Source: Clostridia bacterium (lineage in GTDB: Bacteria; Bacillota_A; Clostridia; Oscillospirales; Acutalibacteraceae). Taken from it: 5,918 bases of DNA. Shown in pieces: positions 1 through 5,918 of this stretch; position 1 is the first letter of the stretch, and each line of letters starts with the position of its first letter. A program made the translations under genes and the position numbers. The stretch covers positions 1-5,918 of the forward strand of contig JAFYOA010000235.1 of assembly GCA_017547865.1 (NCBI GenBank), in the 5' to 3' direction. Below the pieces are notes generated by a model, which had not been told where the DNA came from, ran no database searches, and saw only the letters and a program-made list of their open reading frames with translations.

Positions 1-135
1 CAGGGGATTTTTCTTTTCGGTTTTCCAAATGACCTCCGGATCCGGGCGAATGAGAATAATATCGCCCCAGCGTTCCAGGCGTTCACCGTCGGAGGTATCG
101 ATCAGTTCGTAATCGCGCCACTGCGCAGCTTTCAT
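1..135 (-). CDS. Class I SAM-dependent methyltransferase, RlmI-like (N-terminal fragment)
   Basis: The gene starts at ATG 133-135 and stays open for 45 codons to the left edge, so only the N-terminus is present. The peptide begins MKAAQWRDYELIDTSDGERL and continues with ERWGDIILIRPDPEVIWKTE. From memory, this 'YELIDTSDGEKLERWG...LIRPDPQVIW' pattern is the N-terminus of a Clostridia family annotated as class I SAM-dependent methyltransferase, related to 23S rRNA cytosine methyltransferase RlmI. The SAM-binding and catalytic motifs would lie outside the window, so the activity cannot be confirmed here. The start is supported by a purine-rich Shine-Dalgarno (AAAGGA, 144-149) eight bases upstream. 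It follows ruvB by 26 bases with no terminator and is probably the last visible gene of the ruv operon. The coding call is firm and the family assignment is moderate. Confidence 0.62.
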   Translation of the reverse strand, partial: MKAAQWRDYELIDTSDGERLERWGDIILIRPDPEVIWKTEKKNPL

Positions 136-161
136 AATCAGGTTCCTTTCCTGTTTCTATC

Positions 162-1229
162 TTAAAACAACCGGGTCTGGGCGTCTTCCGCAGGAGTCTC
201 GCCGGGCGGGGTCAGCCCCAGGTGCAGGTAGGCCGCCCGGGTGGCACAACGGCCCCGGGGCGTACGGCTCAAAAAGCCGATCTGCATCAGATACGGTTCG
301 TATACGTCTTCAATGGTCACGGCTTCTTCGCCCACGGCTGCCGCCAGGGTATCCAGGCCCACCGGGCCGCCGTTGTAGTATTTGATCATGGTGGAAAGAA
401 TACGCCGGTCGTTGGCATCCAGACCGATCTCATCCACTTCCAGCCGGTCCAAAGCAATCTTCGCGGTGGCATAGGTGATCACACCGTCGCTCATCACCTG
501 GGCAAAGTCACGCACACGCTTCAGCATGCGGTTGGCAATTCGGGGCGTTCCGCGGGAACGGGAGGCCAGTTCCAGAGCACCGTCGGCCTCGATGGGAATA
601 CCGAGAATACCGGCGCTGCGGGTTACGATCTTCGCCAGCTCCTGGGGGCTGTACATTTCCAGGCGCAGCACCACACCAAAGCGGTCGCGCAGAGGAGCGG
701 TGAGCTGACCGGCACGGGTGGTGGCACCCACCAGGGTGAACTTGGGCAGCGGCAAATGGTAAGAAGCCGCCATCTGCCCCTTGCCGGTGATGATATCCAG
801 GGCGAAGTCTTCCATGGCCGGGTAGAGGATTTCCTCCACGGAGCGGGCCAGACGGTGGATTTCGTCGATGAACAGCACATCGCCGGGGTTCAGGTTGGTG
901 AGCAGCGCCGCCAGGTCGCCGGGCTTTTCAATGGCCGGGCCGCTGGTAATGCGCAGGTTCACGCCCAGCTCGTTGGCAATGATGCCGGCCAGGGTGGTTT
1001 TGCCCAGGCCGGGCGGGCCATACAGCAGCACGTGGTCCAGCGATTCCTTGCGCTGGCGGGCGGCTTCGATAAACACCGCCAGGTTTTCCTTGGCCTTTTC
1101 CTGGCCGATATAATCCTCCAGCGATTTGGGGCGCAGGGGATTTTCCACATCACTGTCGGTCTCCGGCGCATATTCCGGGGCCATGATGCGGTTCTCAAAA
1201 TCAAATTCGTTTACGTTTTCAAAAGGCAT
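162..1229 (-). CDS. ruvB: Holliday junction branch migration ATPase RuvB
   Basis: RuvB is the hexameric AAA+ motor that, loaded by RuvA, pumps DNA through Holliday junctions during recombination and replication-fork repair. At 355 residues it is close to the usual 330-350, with a slightly long acidic N-terminus. Visible motifs are Walker A GPPGLGKT (71-78), Walker B LFIDEIH (119-125), sensor 1 VGATTRAG (167-174), the PLRDRFG arginine-finger segment (179-185) and sensor 2 [13 protein letters not shown] (226-238). The C-terminal winged helix includes [10 protein letters not shown] (287-296) and [17 protein letters not shown] (311-327). All key residues are present, so it should be functional. 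ATG 1227-1229 has a GGAGGG Shine-Dalgarno eight bases upstream (1238-1243). The gene lies 23 bases after fbp, whereas in many bacteria it directly follows ruvA. Confidence 0.98.
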   Translation of the reverse strand: MPFENVNEFDFENRIMAPEYAPETDSDVENPLRPKSLEDYIGQEKAKENLAVFIEAARQRKESLDHVLLYGPPGLGKTTLAGIIANELGVNLRITSGPAIEKPGDLAALLTNLNPGDVLFIDEIHRLARSVEEILYPAMEDFALDIITGKGQMAASYHLPLPKFTLVGATTRAGQLTAPLRDRFGVVLRLEMYSPQELAKIVTRSAGILGIPIEADGALELASRSRGTPRIANRMLKRVRDFAQVMSDGVITYATAKIALDRLEVDEIGLDANDRRILSTMIKYYNGGPVGLDTLAAAVGEEAVTIEDVYEPYLMQIGFLSRTPRGRCATRAAYLHLGLTPPGETPAEDAQTRLF

Positions 1230-1252
1230 GGCTCTCTCCCTCCCGGAGACGA

Positions 1253-3181
1253 TCAGTCATAGCGTTCTTTCATGGCGCCGGTGCGGTACTGCTGCACCAG
1301 TTCCTGCAGGGCTTCCATCAGTTCCCGCATTTCCGCGCCCTTGTCGGTATCGCCCACCAGCATGCGCCGGGGCAGATTGTGCACAATACGCACCGTGGGG
1401 GAACTGTCTTCCATTTCCTCGCTGAAGGGCTTGTGCTCCGCCAGGGCCAGGTGATGCGAATTGTAAATGAGCGTATAGCCGCCGATGCCGGTTTTGGACT
1501 GGTAGGCTTTGGAGATGCCACCATCAATAACAAACAGGCGGCCGTTGGCCTTCACCGGGTTTTCGCCCACCTTTACCGGCACATGGCCGTTCACAATGTG
1601 AGAGGTGGCCGGATCCATTCCGAATTCCCGCAGGATCTTGAAGCAGACCTCTTCGTCATCCACCAGAGAATAATAGGGGTTCATAATTTCCTTGCGGGTG
1701 GCGGGATCTTCGATGAACGCCGCCTCGAAGGTGGCCATTTTGCTTTTGCCGAACAGCGGCGAATTGGGGCCGCACCACAGGTACCAGATGAAGTCACGCT
1801 CGGCGCAGCTGAGCTCGGGGTTCTTGATATTGAACAGGGCATCCTTGATGATGACATTGATCATATCCATGCCCTCGCGGCCCTTGTACTCTTTTCCTTC
1901 GTAATTAAAGGAAGCGAACTCGCCGTCGGCGGTCATGGGCACGCAGCCGTGGTACAGCAGGTTGCCGTTGATTTTTTTATACATGCTGCCCTTGGCATAA
2001 ATGTAGCGGATATGTTTATGCAGCCGCTCGCTGTGGCGGAAAGAAGCACGCAGCACGCGCATCAGTTCTTCTTCCTCCTGGGTCAGGCGCAGCGGGTCGG
2101 CCGGGTCCACCGTGGGGAAGTTCGTATCCCGCAGGGGGTAGCGTTTGCCCTCTACTTCCACGGTAAAATCTTCAAAGTTCACCGCTTTCAGCAGCACACG
2201 GTCCATCATGTTGTATTCCGGGTGACGTTCGTACAGCTGGCCTTCCAGCTTAAAGCGAATGATGGACAGCGCCTTGTGCATTTTGGCTGCCAGGTTCACA
2301 TCCACCACGTCGTATACGTTGGCATCCAGCAGGTGGGGTTTAAAGCAGGTGCAGGGGTCATCGCCGTACACCGTCTCCGCAAAGGCGGAAAGCGGCCGCA
2401 GGTTGATGCCGTAGGCGTCTTCCAGCAGGTCGAAGTTGTTGTATTTAATGGCGGTGCTCACCACTTCTGCCACGCACACACGGCTGCCGCAGGCGGCGCC
2501 GATCCACTTTACATCGTGGTTGCCCCACTGAATATCCACTTCGCGGAAGGTCATCAGATCGTTGAGCACACGGTCCGGGTGAGGGCCGCGGTCGAACAGA
2601 TCGCCGATGATATGGAGCATGTTCACCGAGTTATTCTTGATCATCCGGCACATACCGCAGATCAGCTCATCCGCCATGCCGGTCTCCAGCACGGAACGGA
2701 TGGTCTGGGCATAGTAGCGGGTGTTGTTATCGTACTGAAAATGCAGCAGCTCGTTGATGATATCCCGGTAATCCTCCGGGGCGTTGTCCAGCATATGTTC
2801 GCGGGTGAATTTTTCGGCGGTGATCTTGATCATCTCCAACAAGTGGTAGATCATCACCTTCACCCATTCATCGTAGTTGGTGCCATTTTCTTTTACACGC
2901 TTCAGGTGCTTTTCCGGGTAGTAGATCAGATCCGCCAAAAAGCTTCGGTTCTCTTCCGATACCGTATTTTCAAACAGCATATCGATCTTGTTGCGAATCA
3001 CACCGGAAGCAGAATTGACCAGGTGCTCAAAGGCACGGTACTCACCGTGAATATCGCTGAAGAAATACTCCGTTCCCTTGGGAAGAGAAAGCTGAGCGTT
3101 GAGATTGATGATCTCTGCCGCCGCTTTGCTGATGGTGGGGTATTCCCGTGAAAGAATGTTCAGCAATCGTTTGTCGCTCAT
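1253..3181 (-). CDS. fbp: Fructose-1,6-bisphosphatase class III
   Basis: This cytosolic gluconeogenic enzyme hydrolyses fructose 1,6-bisphosphate to fructose 6-phosphate and phosphate. It is the Firmicutes-type class III enzyme (FBPase_2 family, as in Bacillus subtilis Fbp), unrelated to the E. coli Fbp and GlpX classes. The 642 residues fit the family's large size. A metallophosphatase-type metal site is visible as FFSDIHGE (40-47), [11 protein letters not shown] (191-201), [11 protein letters not shown] (219-229) and VNGHVPVK (530-537), followed by [10 protein letters not shown] (551-560). These supply the Asp, Asn and His residues expected for a binuclear metal centre. ATG 3179-3181 follows a GGAGGT Shine-Dalgarno (3190-3195) with eight-base spacing. 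It sits between ruvA (40-base gap) and ruvB (23-base gap) on the same strand with no visible terminator or promoter, so it is probably co-transcribed with the recombination genes. No functional link to RuvABC is known to me. Confidence 0.96.
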   Translation of the reverse strand: MSDKRLLNILSREYPTISKAAAEIINLNAQLSLPKGTEYFFSDIHGEYRAFEHLVNSASGVIRNKIDMLFENTVSEENRSFLADLIYYPEKHLKRVKENGTNYDEWVKVMIYHLLEMIKITAEKFTREHMLDNAPEDYRDIINELLHFQYDNNTRYYAQTIRSVLETGMADELICGMCRMIKNNSVNMLHIIGDLFDRGPHPDRVLNDLMTFREVDIQWGNHDVKWIGAACGSRVCVAEVVSTAIKYNNFDLLEDAYGINLRPLSAFAETVYGDDPCTCFKPHLLDANVYDVVDVNLAAKMHKALSIIRFKLEGQLYERHPEYNMMDRVLLKAVNFEDFTVEVEGKRYPLRDTNFPTVDPADPLRLTQEEEELMRVLRASFRHSERLHKHIRYIYAKGSMYKKINGNLLYHGCVPMTADGEFASFNYEGKEYKGREGMDMINVIIKDALFNIKNPELSCAERDFIWYLWCGPNSPLFGKSKMATFEAAFIEDPATRKEIMNPYYSLVDDEEVCFKILREFGMDPATSHIVNGHVPVKVGENPVKANGRLFVIDGGISKAYQSKTGIGGYTLIYNSHHLALAEHKPFSEEMEDSSPTVRIVHNLPRRMLVGDTDKGAEMRELMEALQELVQQYRTGAMKERYD

Positions 3182-3221
3182 ATCGTATTACCTCCATCCA
3201 TAAACGCTGTACGCAGATTTT

Positions 3222-3833
3222 TTAGAACTTGGAAGCCATGGCCCGCAGAGAAAGCCGGATCAGTTCTTCCACCGGCAGGGTGCTGTCGAACTTTGCCACC
3301 ACTTCCGCGGCTTCGGAGGGGTTATACCCCAGCACGGAAAGGGCGGTAACCGCTTCGGCCGCATTGCGGGAGGCGGAAATAACACCGGCAGCCAGACCTT
3401 CGCTGCTTGCCTTGGTGCCGGGCACGGTCAGTGCCTTCACCTTGTCGCGCAGTTCCAGCACAATGCGCTGGGCCAGCTTGGGGCCCACGCCGTTGGCACG
3501 GGTAAAGCTTTTGCTGTCGCCGCCGGCCACACACAGAGCCACCCGCTCCGCGTTCATTTCAGAGAGAATGGCCAACCCCACCTTGGGACCCACGCCGCTC
3601 ACAGATGTCAGCATTTTAAAGCATTCCATCTCCGCCTTGGTGGAAAATCCGAAGAGATCCAGGGCATCCTCCCGCACATTCATGTGGGTAAACACCGTTA
3701 CGTTGGCGCCAATGGCGGGCATATCTTTCTGGGTGGTCATAGAGGTCAGGCACTTAAAGGCCACACCGCCGCATTCCACGGCGATCATTCCCGATTCCAT
3801 ATAGATAAGTTTTCCTGTTAAGCTGTAAAACAT
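3222..3833 (-). CDS. ruvA: Holliday junction branch migration protein RuvA
   Basis: RuvA forms tetramers that hold the four-way junction in an open square and recruit two RuvB hexamers. The 203 residues match the family. The N-terminal OB-fold begins MFYSLTGKLIY. REDALDLFGF (54-63) carries the acidic-pin pair E55/D56, at the same positions as in E. coli RuvA. Two helix-hairpin-helix motifs follow: VSGVGPKVGLAIL (78-90) and ANGVGPKLAQRIVLEL (113-128). After a variable linker (about 135-155), the C-terminal RuvB-binding helical domain includes AVTALSVLGYNPSEA (161-175). ATG 3831-3833 has a perfect AGGAGG (3841-3846) that overlaps the last base of the ruvC stop codon. Only 12 bases separate the two genes, so translation is likely coupled. 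Confidence 0.98.
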   Translation of the reverse strand: MFYSLTGKLIYMESGMIAVECGGVAFKCLTSMTTQKDMPAIGANVTVFTHMNVREDALDLFGFSTKAEMECFKMLTSVSGVGPKVGLAILSEMNAERVALCVAGGDSKSFTRANGVGPKLAQRIVLELRDKVKALTVPGTKASSEGLAAGVISASRNAAEAVTALSVLGYNPSEAAEVVAKFDSTLPVEELIRLSLRAMASKF

Positions 3834-3845
3834 GGTGCGTCCTCC

Positions 3846-4355
3846 TTATTTGCCTGTTTGCTGCAGCATAGCCCGCCGCAGGGTAGAACCCGTGGCCTGC
3901 CCATGGCAGATGGCCATTGCCAGCGCGTCTGCGGTATCGTCCGGCTTGGGCACAGCCGGCAGTTTCAGCAGGCGGCGGGTCATTTCCATCACCTGGGGCT
4001 TCAGTGCCCGGCCATAGCCCGTTACCGCTATTTTCACTTCGTTGGGGGTGTATTCGTATACTTTTACCCCGGCCTGTTCGGCTGCCAGCAGAATGACCCC
4101 GCGGGCTTCTGCCACACCGATGACCGTGGTCTTGTTATTATAGAAAAACAGTTTTTCCAGCGATACCGCGTCGATGGGATATTTTTTCAGCAGAGTGGTC
4201 ACGCAGTCGTAAATCACTTCCAGTCGGTGGTTGAATTCTTCTCCCGCCTGGGTGGTGATGGCGCCGTATTCCACGGGTGCGTATTTGCCGTTTACCGCCT
4301 GAATAATGCCGTACCCCACAATGGCGTAGCCGGGGTCTATGCCCAAAATGATCAA
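3846..4355 (-). CDS. ruvC: Crossover junction endodeoxyribonuclease RuvC (TTG start)
   Basis: RuvC is the dimeric metal-dependent nuclease that cuts Holliday junctions symmetrically after RuvAB branch migration. The 169 residues are typical. The RNase H-like acidic residues are present: D7 in MIILGIDPG, E67 in SLEKLFF, and the pair D140/D143 in KPDDTADALAMAICH (137-151). The spacing of the last pair (Asp-x-x-Asp-Ala-Leu-Ala) matches E. coli D138/D141. The start appears to be TTG (bases 4353-4355 on the plus strand read CAA). It places the expected family N-terminus first and has GGAG eight bases upstream, while no in-frame ATG gives a better N-terminus. It is the first gene of the minus-strand operon, with an extended -10 promoter about 55 bases upstream. 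Confidence 0.97.
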   Translation of the reverse strand: MIILGIDPGYAIVGYGIIQAVNGKYAPVEYGAITTQAGEEFNHRLEVIYDCVTTLLKKYPIDAVSLEKLFFYNNKTTVIGVAEARGVILLAAEQAGVKVYEYTPNEVKIAVTGYGRALKPQVMEMTRRLLKLPAVPKPDDTADALAMAICHGQATGSTLRRAMLQQTGK

Positions 4356-4362
4356 CGCAGCC

Positions 4363-4366
4363 GCTC
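4363..4366 (-). promoter_or_regulatory. Ribosome binding site deciding the TTG start of ruvC
   Basis: Read on the minus strand, AAAGGAGC precedes the TTG codon, with eight bases between GGAG and the start. This spacing agrees with the other genes of the operon and supports initiation at TTG. Confidence 0.7.
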
Positions 4367-4408
4367 CTTTTCTGAAAAAATGTACACTCTTCCACGATAA
4401 TCCATTTT

Positions 4409-4437
4409 ATTATAACACAAAGTACAGGAAAAGAACA
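4409..4437 (-). promoter_or_regulatory. Extended -10 promoter for ruvC-ruvA-fbp-ruvB
   Basis: On the minus strand there is a perfect TATAAT (4409-4414) preceded by TGT (4415-4417), which gives a TGn extended -10. At 17-base spacing the -35 position reads TGTTCT (4432-4437), a poor match to TTGACA; extended -10 promoters often tolerate this. The predicted transcript would start near 4402, leaving a leader of roughly 45-50 bases before ruvC. It is the only convincing promoter for the minus-strand block in the window. Confidence 0.7.
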
Positions 4438-4461
4438 GCGAACACTTATATTTTTTTACAG

Positions 4462-4490
4462 TTGCAAAGCAGAGCGGCACATGGTAGAAT
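4462..4490 (+). promoter_or_regulatory. Sigma-A-type promoter for the ROK-SIS operon
   Basis: TTGCAA (4462-4467) and TAGAAT (4485-4490) are separated by exactly 17 bases. The bases just before the -10 are TGG, which makes it an extended -10 as well. A T-rich stretch (4447-4459) lies directly upstream of the -35 and could act as an UP element. Transcription would begin near 4497, giving a short leader of about 30 bases before the ROK start at 4526. Confidence 0.78.
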
Positions 4491-4506
4491 GACGATAACA
4501 GAAACG

Positions 4507-4522
4507 AACACAGGCAGGTGTT
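4507..4522 (+). repeat. Small inverted repeat in the leader of the ROK gene
   Basis: AACAC (4507-4511) and GTGTT (4518-4522) form a five-base inverted repeat around AGGCAG. It lies between the predicted transcription start and the ATG at 4526, and its right arm covers part of the weak Shine-Dalgarno (AGGTG). It could be a regulator half-site pair or a small hairpin over the ribosome site. It is short enough to be chance. Confidence 0.3.
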
Positions 4523-4525
4523 TTT

Positions 4526-5464
4526 ATGTACATCGGTTTGGATATAGGCGGCACAAAATGCGCCGTTGTTTTGGGCAATGCGCAGGGCGAAATTCTGCGC
4601 AAGACCCGCTTTGAAACCACAACAAAAGACGAAACCCTGGGTAGGCTGCTGCAAAGCGTGGCCGAATGGGAAGACGTTCTTCCGCAGGTGAAAGCCATCG
4701 GCATCAGCTGCGGCGGGCCGCTGGATTCCCGCACCGGGCGCATCCTTTCTCCACCCAATCTTCCCGGCTGGGATGACGTGCCCATTGTGGATCTGCTGAC
4801 CGACCGCTTCGGCGTTCCCGCGTATCTTTGCAACGATGCCAACGCCTGCGCTTTGGCGGAATGGAAATTCGGCGCCGGGCAGGGCACACAGAACATGGTG
4901 TTTCTCACCTTTGGCACCGGCCTGGGTGCCGGGCTTATTTTAAACGGAAAGCTGTACGACGGCACCAACGGCATGGCCGGTGAAGTAGGCCACATCCGGC
5001 TTTCTGGTATCGGGCCGGTGGGCTATGGCAAGGCCGGTTCCTTCGAAGGCTTCTGCTCCGGCGGCGGGCTGGCACAGCTGGGCCGCACTCTGGCTATGGA
5101 GCAATGGCAGCAGGGCTGCACCGTGGGCTACTGCGAAGGTCCCGCAAAAGCAGAGGAAATTACCGCCAAAAGCATTGCGGATGCCGCCAATTCCGGCGAC
5201 CCCACCGCCCAGGAAGTGTATCGCCTGTGCGGCGAAATGCTGGGCCGGGGACTTTCCATTCTCATCGATATTCTGAACCCCGAGTGCATCGTCATCGGTT
5301 CGGTGTTCCAGCGCAGCGAAAAGCTGCTGCGGGATGCCATGGAAGACGTTATTCAAAAAGAAACACTGGCACTGAGCCGGGCAGTTTGCAAAGTTGTACC
5401 TGCCGCGCTGGAAGAAAGCCTGGGTGACCACGCCGCACTGGCTGTGGCCATGACCGGCGAATAA
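4526..5464 (+). CDS. ROK-family sugar kinase without the zinc-cysteine motif
   Basis: This is probably a cytosolic ATP-dependent hexose or amino-sugar kinase. The 312 residues are normal for a ROK kinase, and there is no N-terminal helix-turn-helix, so it is not a NagC/XylR-type repressor. Motifs in order are the phosphate-binding DIGGTK (6-11), GISCGGPLD (59-67), LSPPNLPGW (74-82), NDANACALAEW (103-113, with D104 as likely catalytic base), the second phosphate loop FGTGLGAGLI (129-138) and sugar-binding GMAGEVGHIRL (149-159, E153/H156). Where most ROK proteins carry CxCGxxGCxE, this one reads VGYGKAGSFE (165-174), so the three zinc cysteines are Val165, Tyr167 and Ser172. I recall this variant in other Firmicutes ROK proteins. 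The substrate could be glucose, N-acetylmannosamine, allose or another sugar; it cannot be decided here. It is followed 13 bases later by an SIS isomerase in the same operon. Confidence 0.9.
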   Translation: MYIGLDIGGTKCAVVLGNAQGEILRKTRFETTTKDETLGRLLQSVAEWEDVLPQVKAIGISCGGPLDSRTGRILSPPNLPGWDDVPIVDLLTDRFGVPAYLCNDANACALAEWKFGAGQGTQNMVFLTFGTGLGAGLILNGKLYDGTNGMAGEVGHIRLSGIGPVGYGKAGSFEGFCSGGGLAQLGRTLAMEQWQQGCTVGYCEGPAKAEEITAKSIADAANSGDPTAQEVYRLCGEMLGRGLSILIDILNPECIVIGSVFQRSEKLLRDAMEDVIQKETLALSRAVCKVVPAALEESLGDHAALAVAMTGE

Positions 5465-5477
5465 AGAGGATTTAACT

Positions 5478-5909
5478 ATGACAGAACTGTATACACGCTA
5501 CCCCGCCCTGCTGGGCTGCAAAGAAGACATTGAAGCTGCCTCTGCCCTGCTGATGGAATGCGCCAAAAACGGCGGTAAAATTCTGCTGTGCGGCAACGGC
5601 GGCAGCTGCGCCGATGCCGACCATATTGCCGGCGAGCTGCTGAAAAGCTTTGTGCTGCGCCGGGAACCTTCCGAAGAAGAAAAAGAAAAACTCCGCGCTG
5701 CCAACCCGGAGAACGCGGAATTTTTGATTGAAAATCTGCAGCGGGGCATTCCTGCCGTTTCACTGCCCTCTCTCTGCGCGGTGAACACCGCTTACATCAA
5801 CGACGCCGAGCCCTCTATGGTATACGGCCAGCTGGTGTATGCCCTGGGCCGCCCCGGAGTTCATGGCAGCACCTCTTTTCAGAGTTTCGTTTGCGGTAAC
5901 ATCCCATAA
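5478..5909 (+). CDS. GmhA-like SIS-domain phosphosugar isomerase, disrupted near its C-terminal end
   Basis: This resembles the phosphoheptose isomerase (GmhA) branch of SIS proteins, which act on sedoheptulose 7-phosphate or related sugar phosphates. The 143 visible residues contain KILLCGNGGSCADADHIAGE (34-53), close to the GmhA GNGGSAADAQHIAAEL signature. A charged stretch (61-90) follows, then IPAVSLPSLCAVNTAYINDA (91-110) and VYGQLVYALGRPG (115-127). Family members continue with GDVLxGISTSGNSxNV, which binds the substrate phosphate. Here the frame instead reads VHGSTSFQSFVCGNIP and stops at TAA 5907-5909, yet STS, GN and the post-stop VMF still match the motif in the same frame. The C-terminal half is therefore missing or corrupted. 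ATG 5478 has GAGG eight bases upstream and lies 13 bases after the ROK kinase. A heptose route is possible, but no other heptose genes are visible. Confidence 0.75.
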   Translation: MTELYTRYPALLGCKEDIEAASALLMECAKNGGKILLCGNGGSCADADHIAGELLKSFVLRREPSEEEKEKLRAANPENAEFLIENLQRGIPAVSLPSLCAVNTAYINDAEPSMVYGQLVYALGRPGVHGSTSFQSFVCGNIP

Positions 5910-5918
5910 GTCATGTTC

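Noticed and set aside
222..1262. A 346-codon open frame on the plus strand opposite ruvB
   Set aside because: The same compositional shadow effect: Gly-, His- and Gln-rich translation with no recognisable motif, fully overlapping intact ruvB.
1379..3151. A 590-codon open frame on the plus strand opposite fbp
   Set aside because: It is antisense to a well-recognised enzyme, is rich in His, Val and Gln as expected from reverse-complemented GC-biased codons, and shows no known domain or good ribosome site. It is a shadow of fbp.
4432..4455. Possible SOS (LexA/DinR) box near the ruvC promoter
   Set aside because: GAAC units occur as a direct repeat (GAACAGCGAACA), not as the inverted GAAC-N4-GTTC arrangement. 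The CGAACA half-site at 4439-4444 is followed by CTTATATT, which does not complete the palindrome.
4352..4654. Short minus-strand frame spanning the intergenic region and the start of the ROK gene
   Set aside because: It overlaps both promoters and the ROK N-terminus, has no family resemblance, and conflicts with the clear ruvC and ROK starts.
5852..5918. A minus-strand gene start (ATG at 5862-5864 with AGAGGTG upstream on that strand), suggesting a second gene or a chimeric join
   Set aside because: The frame from that ATG closes after about 34 codons inside the SIS gene and resembles no protein. The plus-strand reading still shows remnants of the SIS motif, so an independent gene is not supported.
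1..5918. Search for CRISPR arrays, tRNA or rRNA genes, insertion sequences, toxin-antitoxin pairs and strong rho-independent terminators
   Set aside because: No regularly spaced repeats, cloverleaf-like sequence, transposase-like protein or GC-stem plus T-run was recognised by eye. Genes fill nearly the whole window, and the longest non-coding gap is the 170-base divergent promoter region.

Overview
The window looks like ordinary chromosomal DNA of a GC-rich anaerobic Firmicute, probably of the Oscillospiraceae/Ruminococcaceae type (Faecalibacterium, Gemmiger or Subdoligranulum relatives). This rests on the class III fructose-1,6-bisphosphatase, which is typical of Firmicutes, on strong AGGAGG-like ribosome binding sites, and on the protein style. 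No marker in the window fixes the genus.

Left part, minus strand (4355 down to 1): a tightly packed five-gene block in transcription order ruvC, ruvA, fbp (class III), ruvB, and the start of a gene that looks like a class I SAM-dependent (RlmI-like) methyltransferase and runs off the left edge. Gaps are 12, 40, 23 and 26 bases, each downstream gene has its own Shine-Dalgarno, and no terminator is visible between genes, so this is probably one operon. RuvA, RuvB and RuvC together form the Holliday-junction branch-migration and resolution machine, and all their key residues are intact. The notable point is the gluconeogenic enzyme Fbp lying between ruvA and ruvB.

Middle (4356-4525): a 170-base divergent intergenic region. 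It holds an extended -10 promoter facing ruvC and a well-formed TTGCAA-17-TAGAAT promoter facing the right-hand genes. No Gram-positive LexA box was recognised.

Right part, plus strand (4526-5918): a ROK-family sugar kinase followed 13 bases later by a GmhA-like SIS-domain sugar-phosphate isomerase. The pair suggests a small sugar phosphorylation/isomerisation operon of unknown substrate. The ROK protein lacks the family's zinc-binding cysteines. The SIS gene loses its expected sequence in the last ~60 bases of the window and meets a stop at 5907-5909, although the flanking bases still resemble the family motif in the same frame. This may be a real lesion or an error near a sequence end.

I see no mobile element, CRISPR array, RNA gene or defence system, and nothing that amounts to a clearly new biological system.
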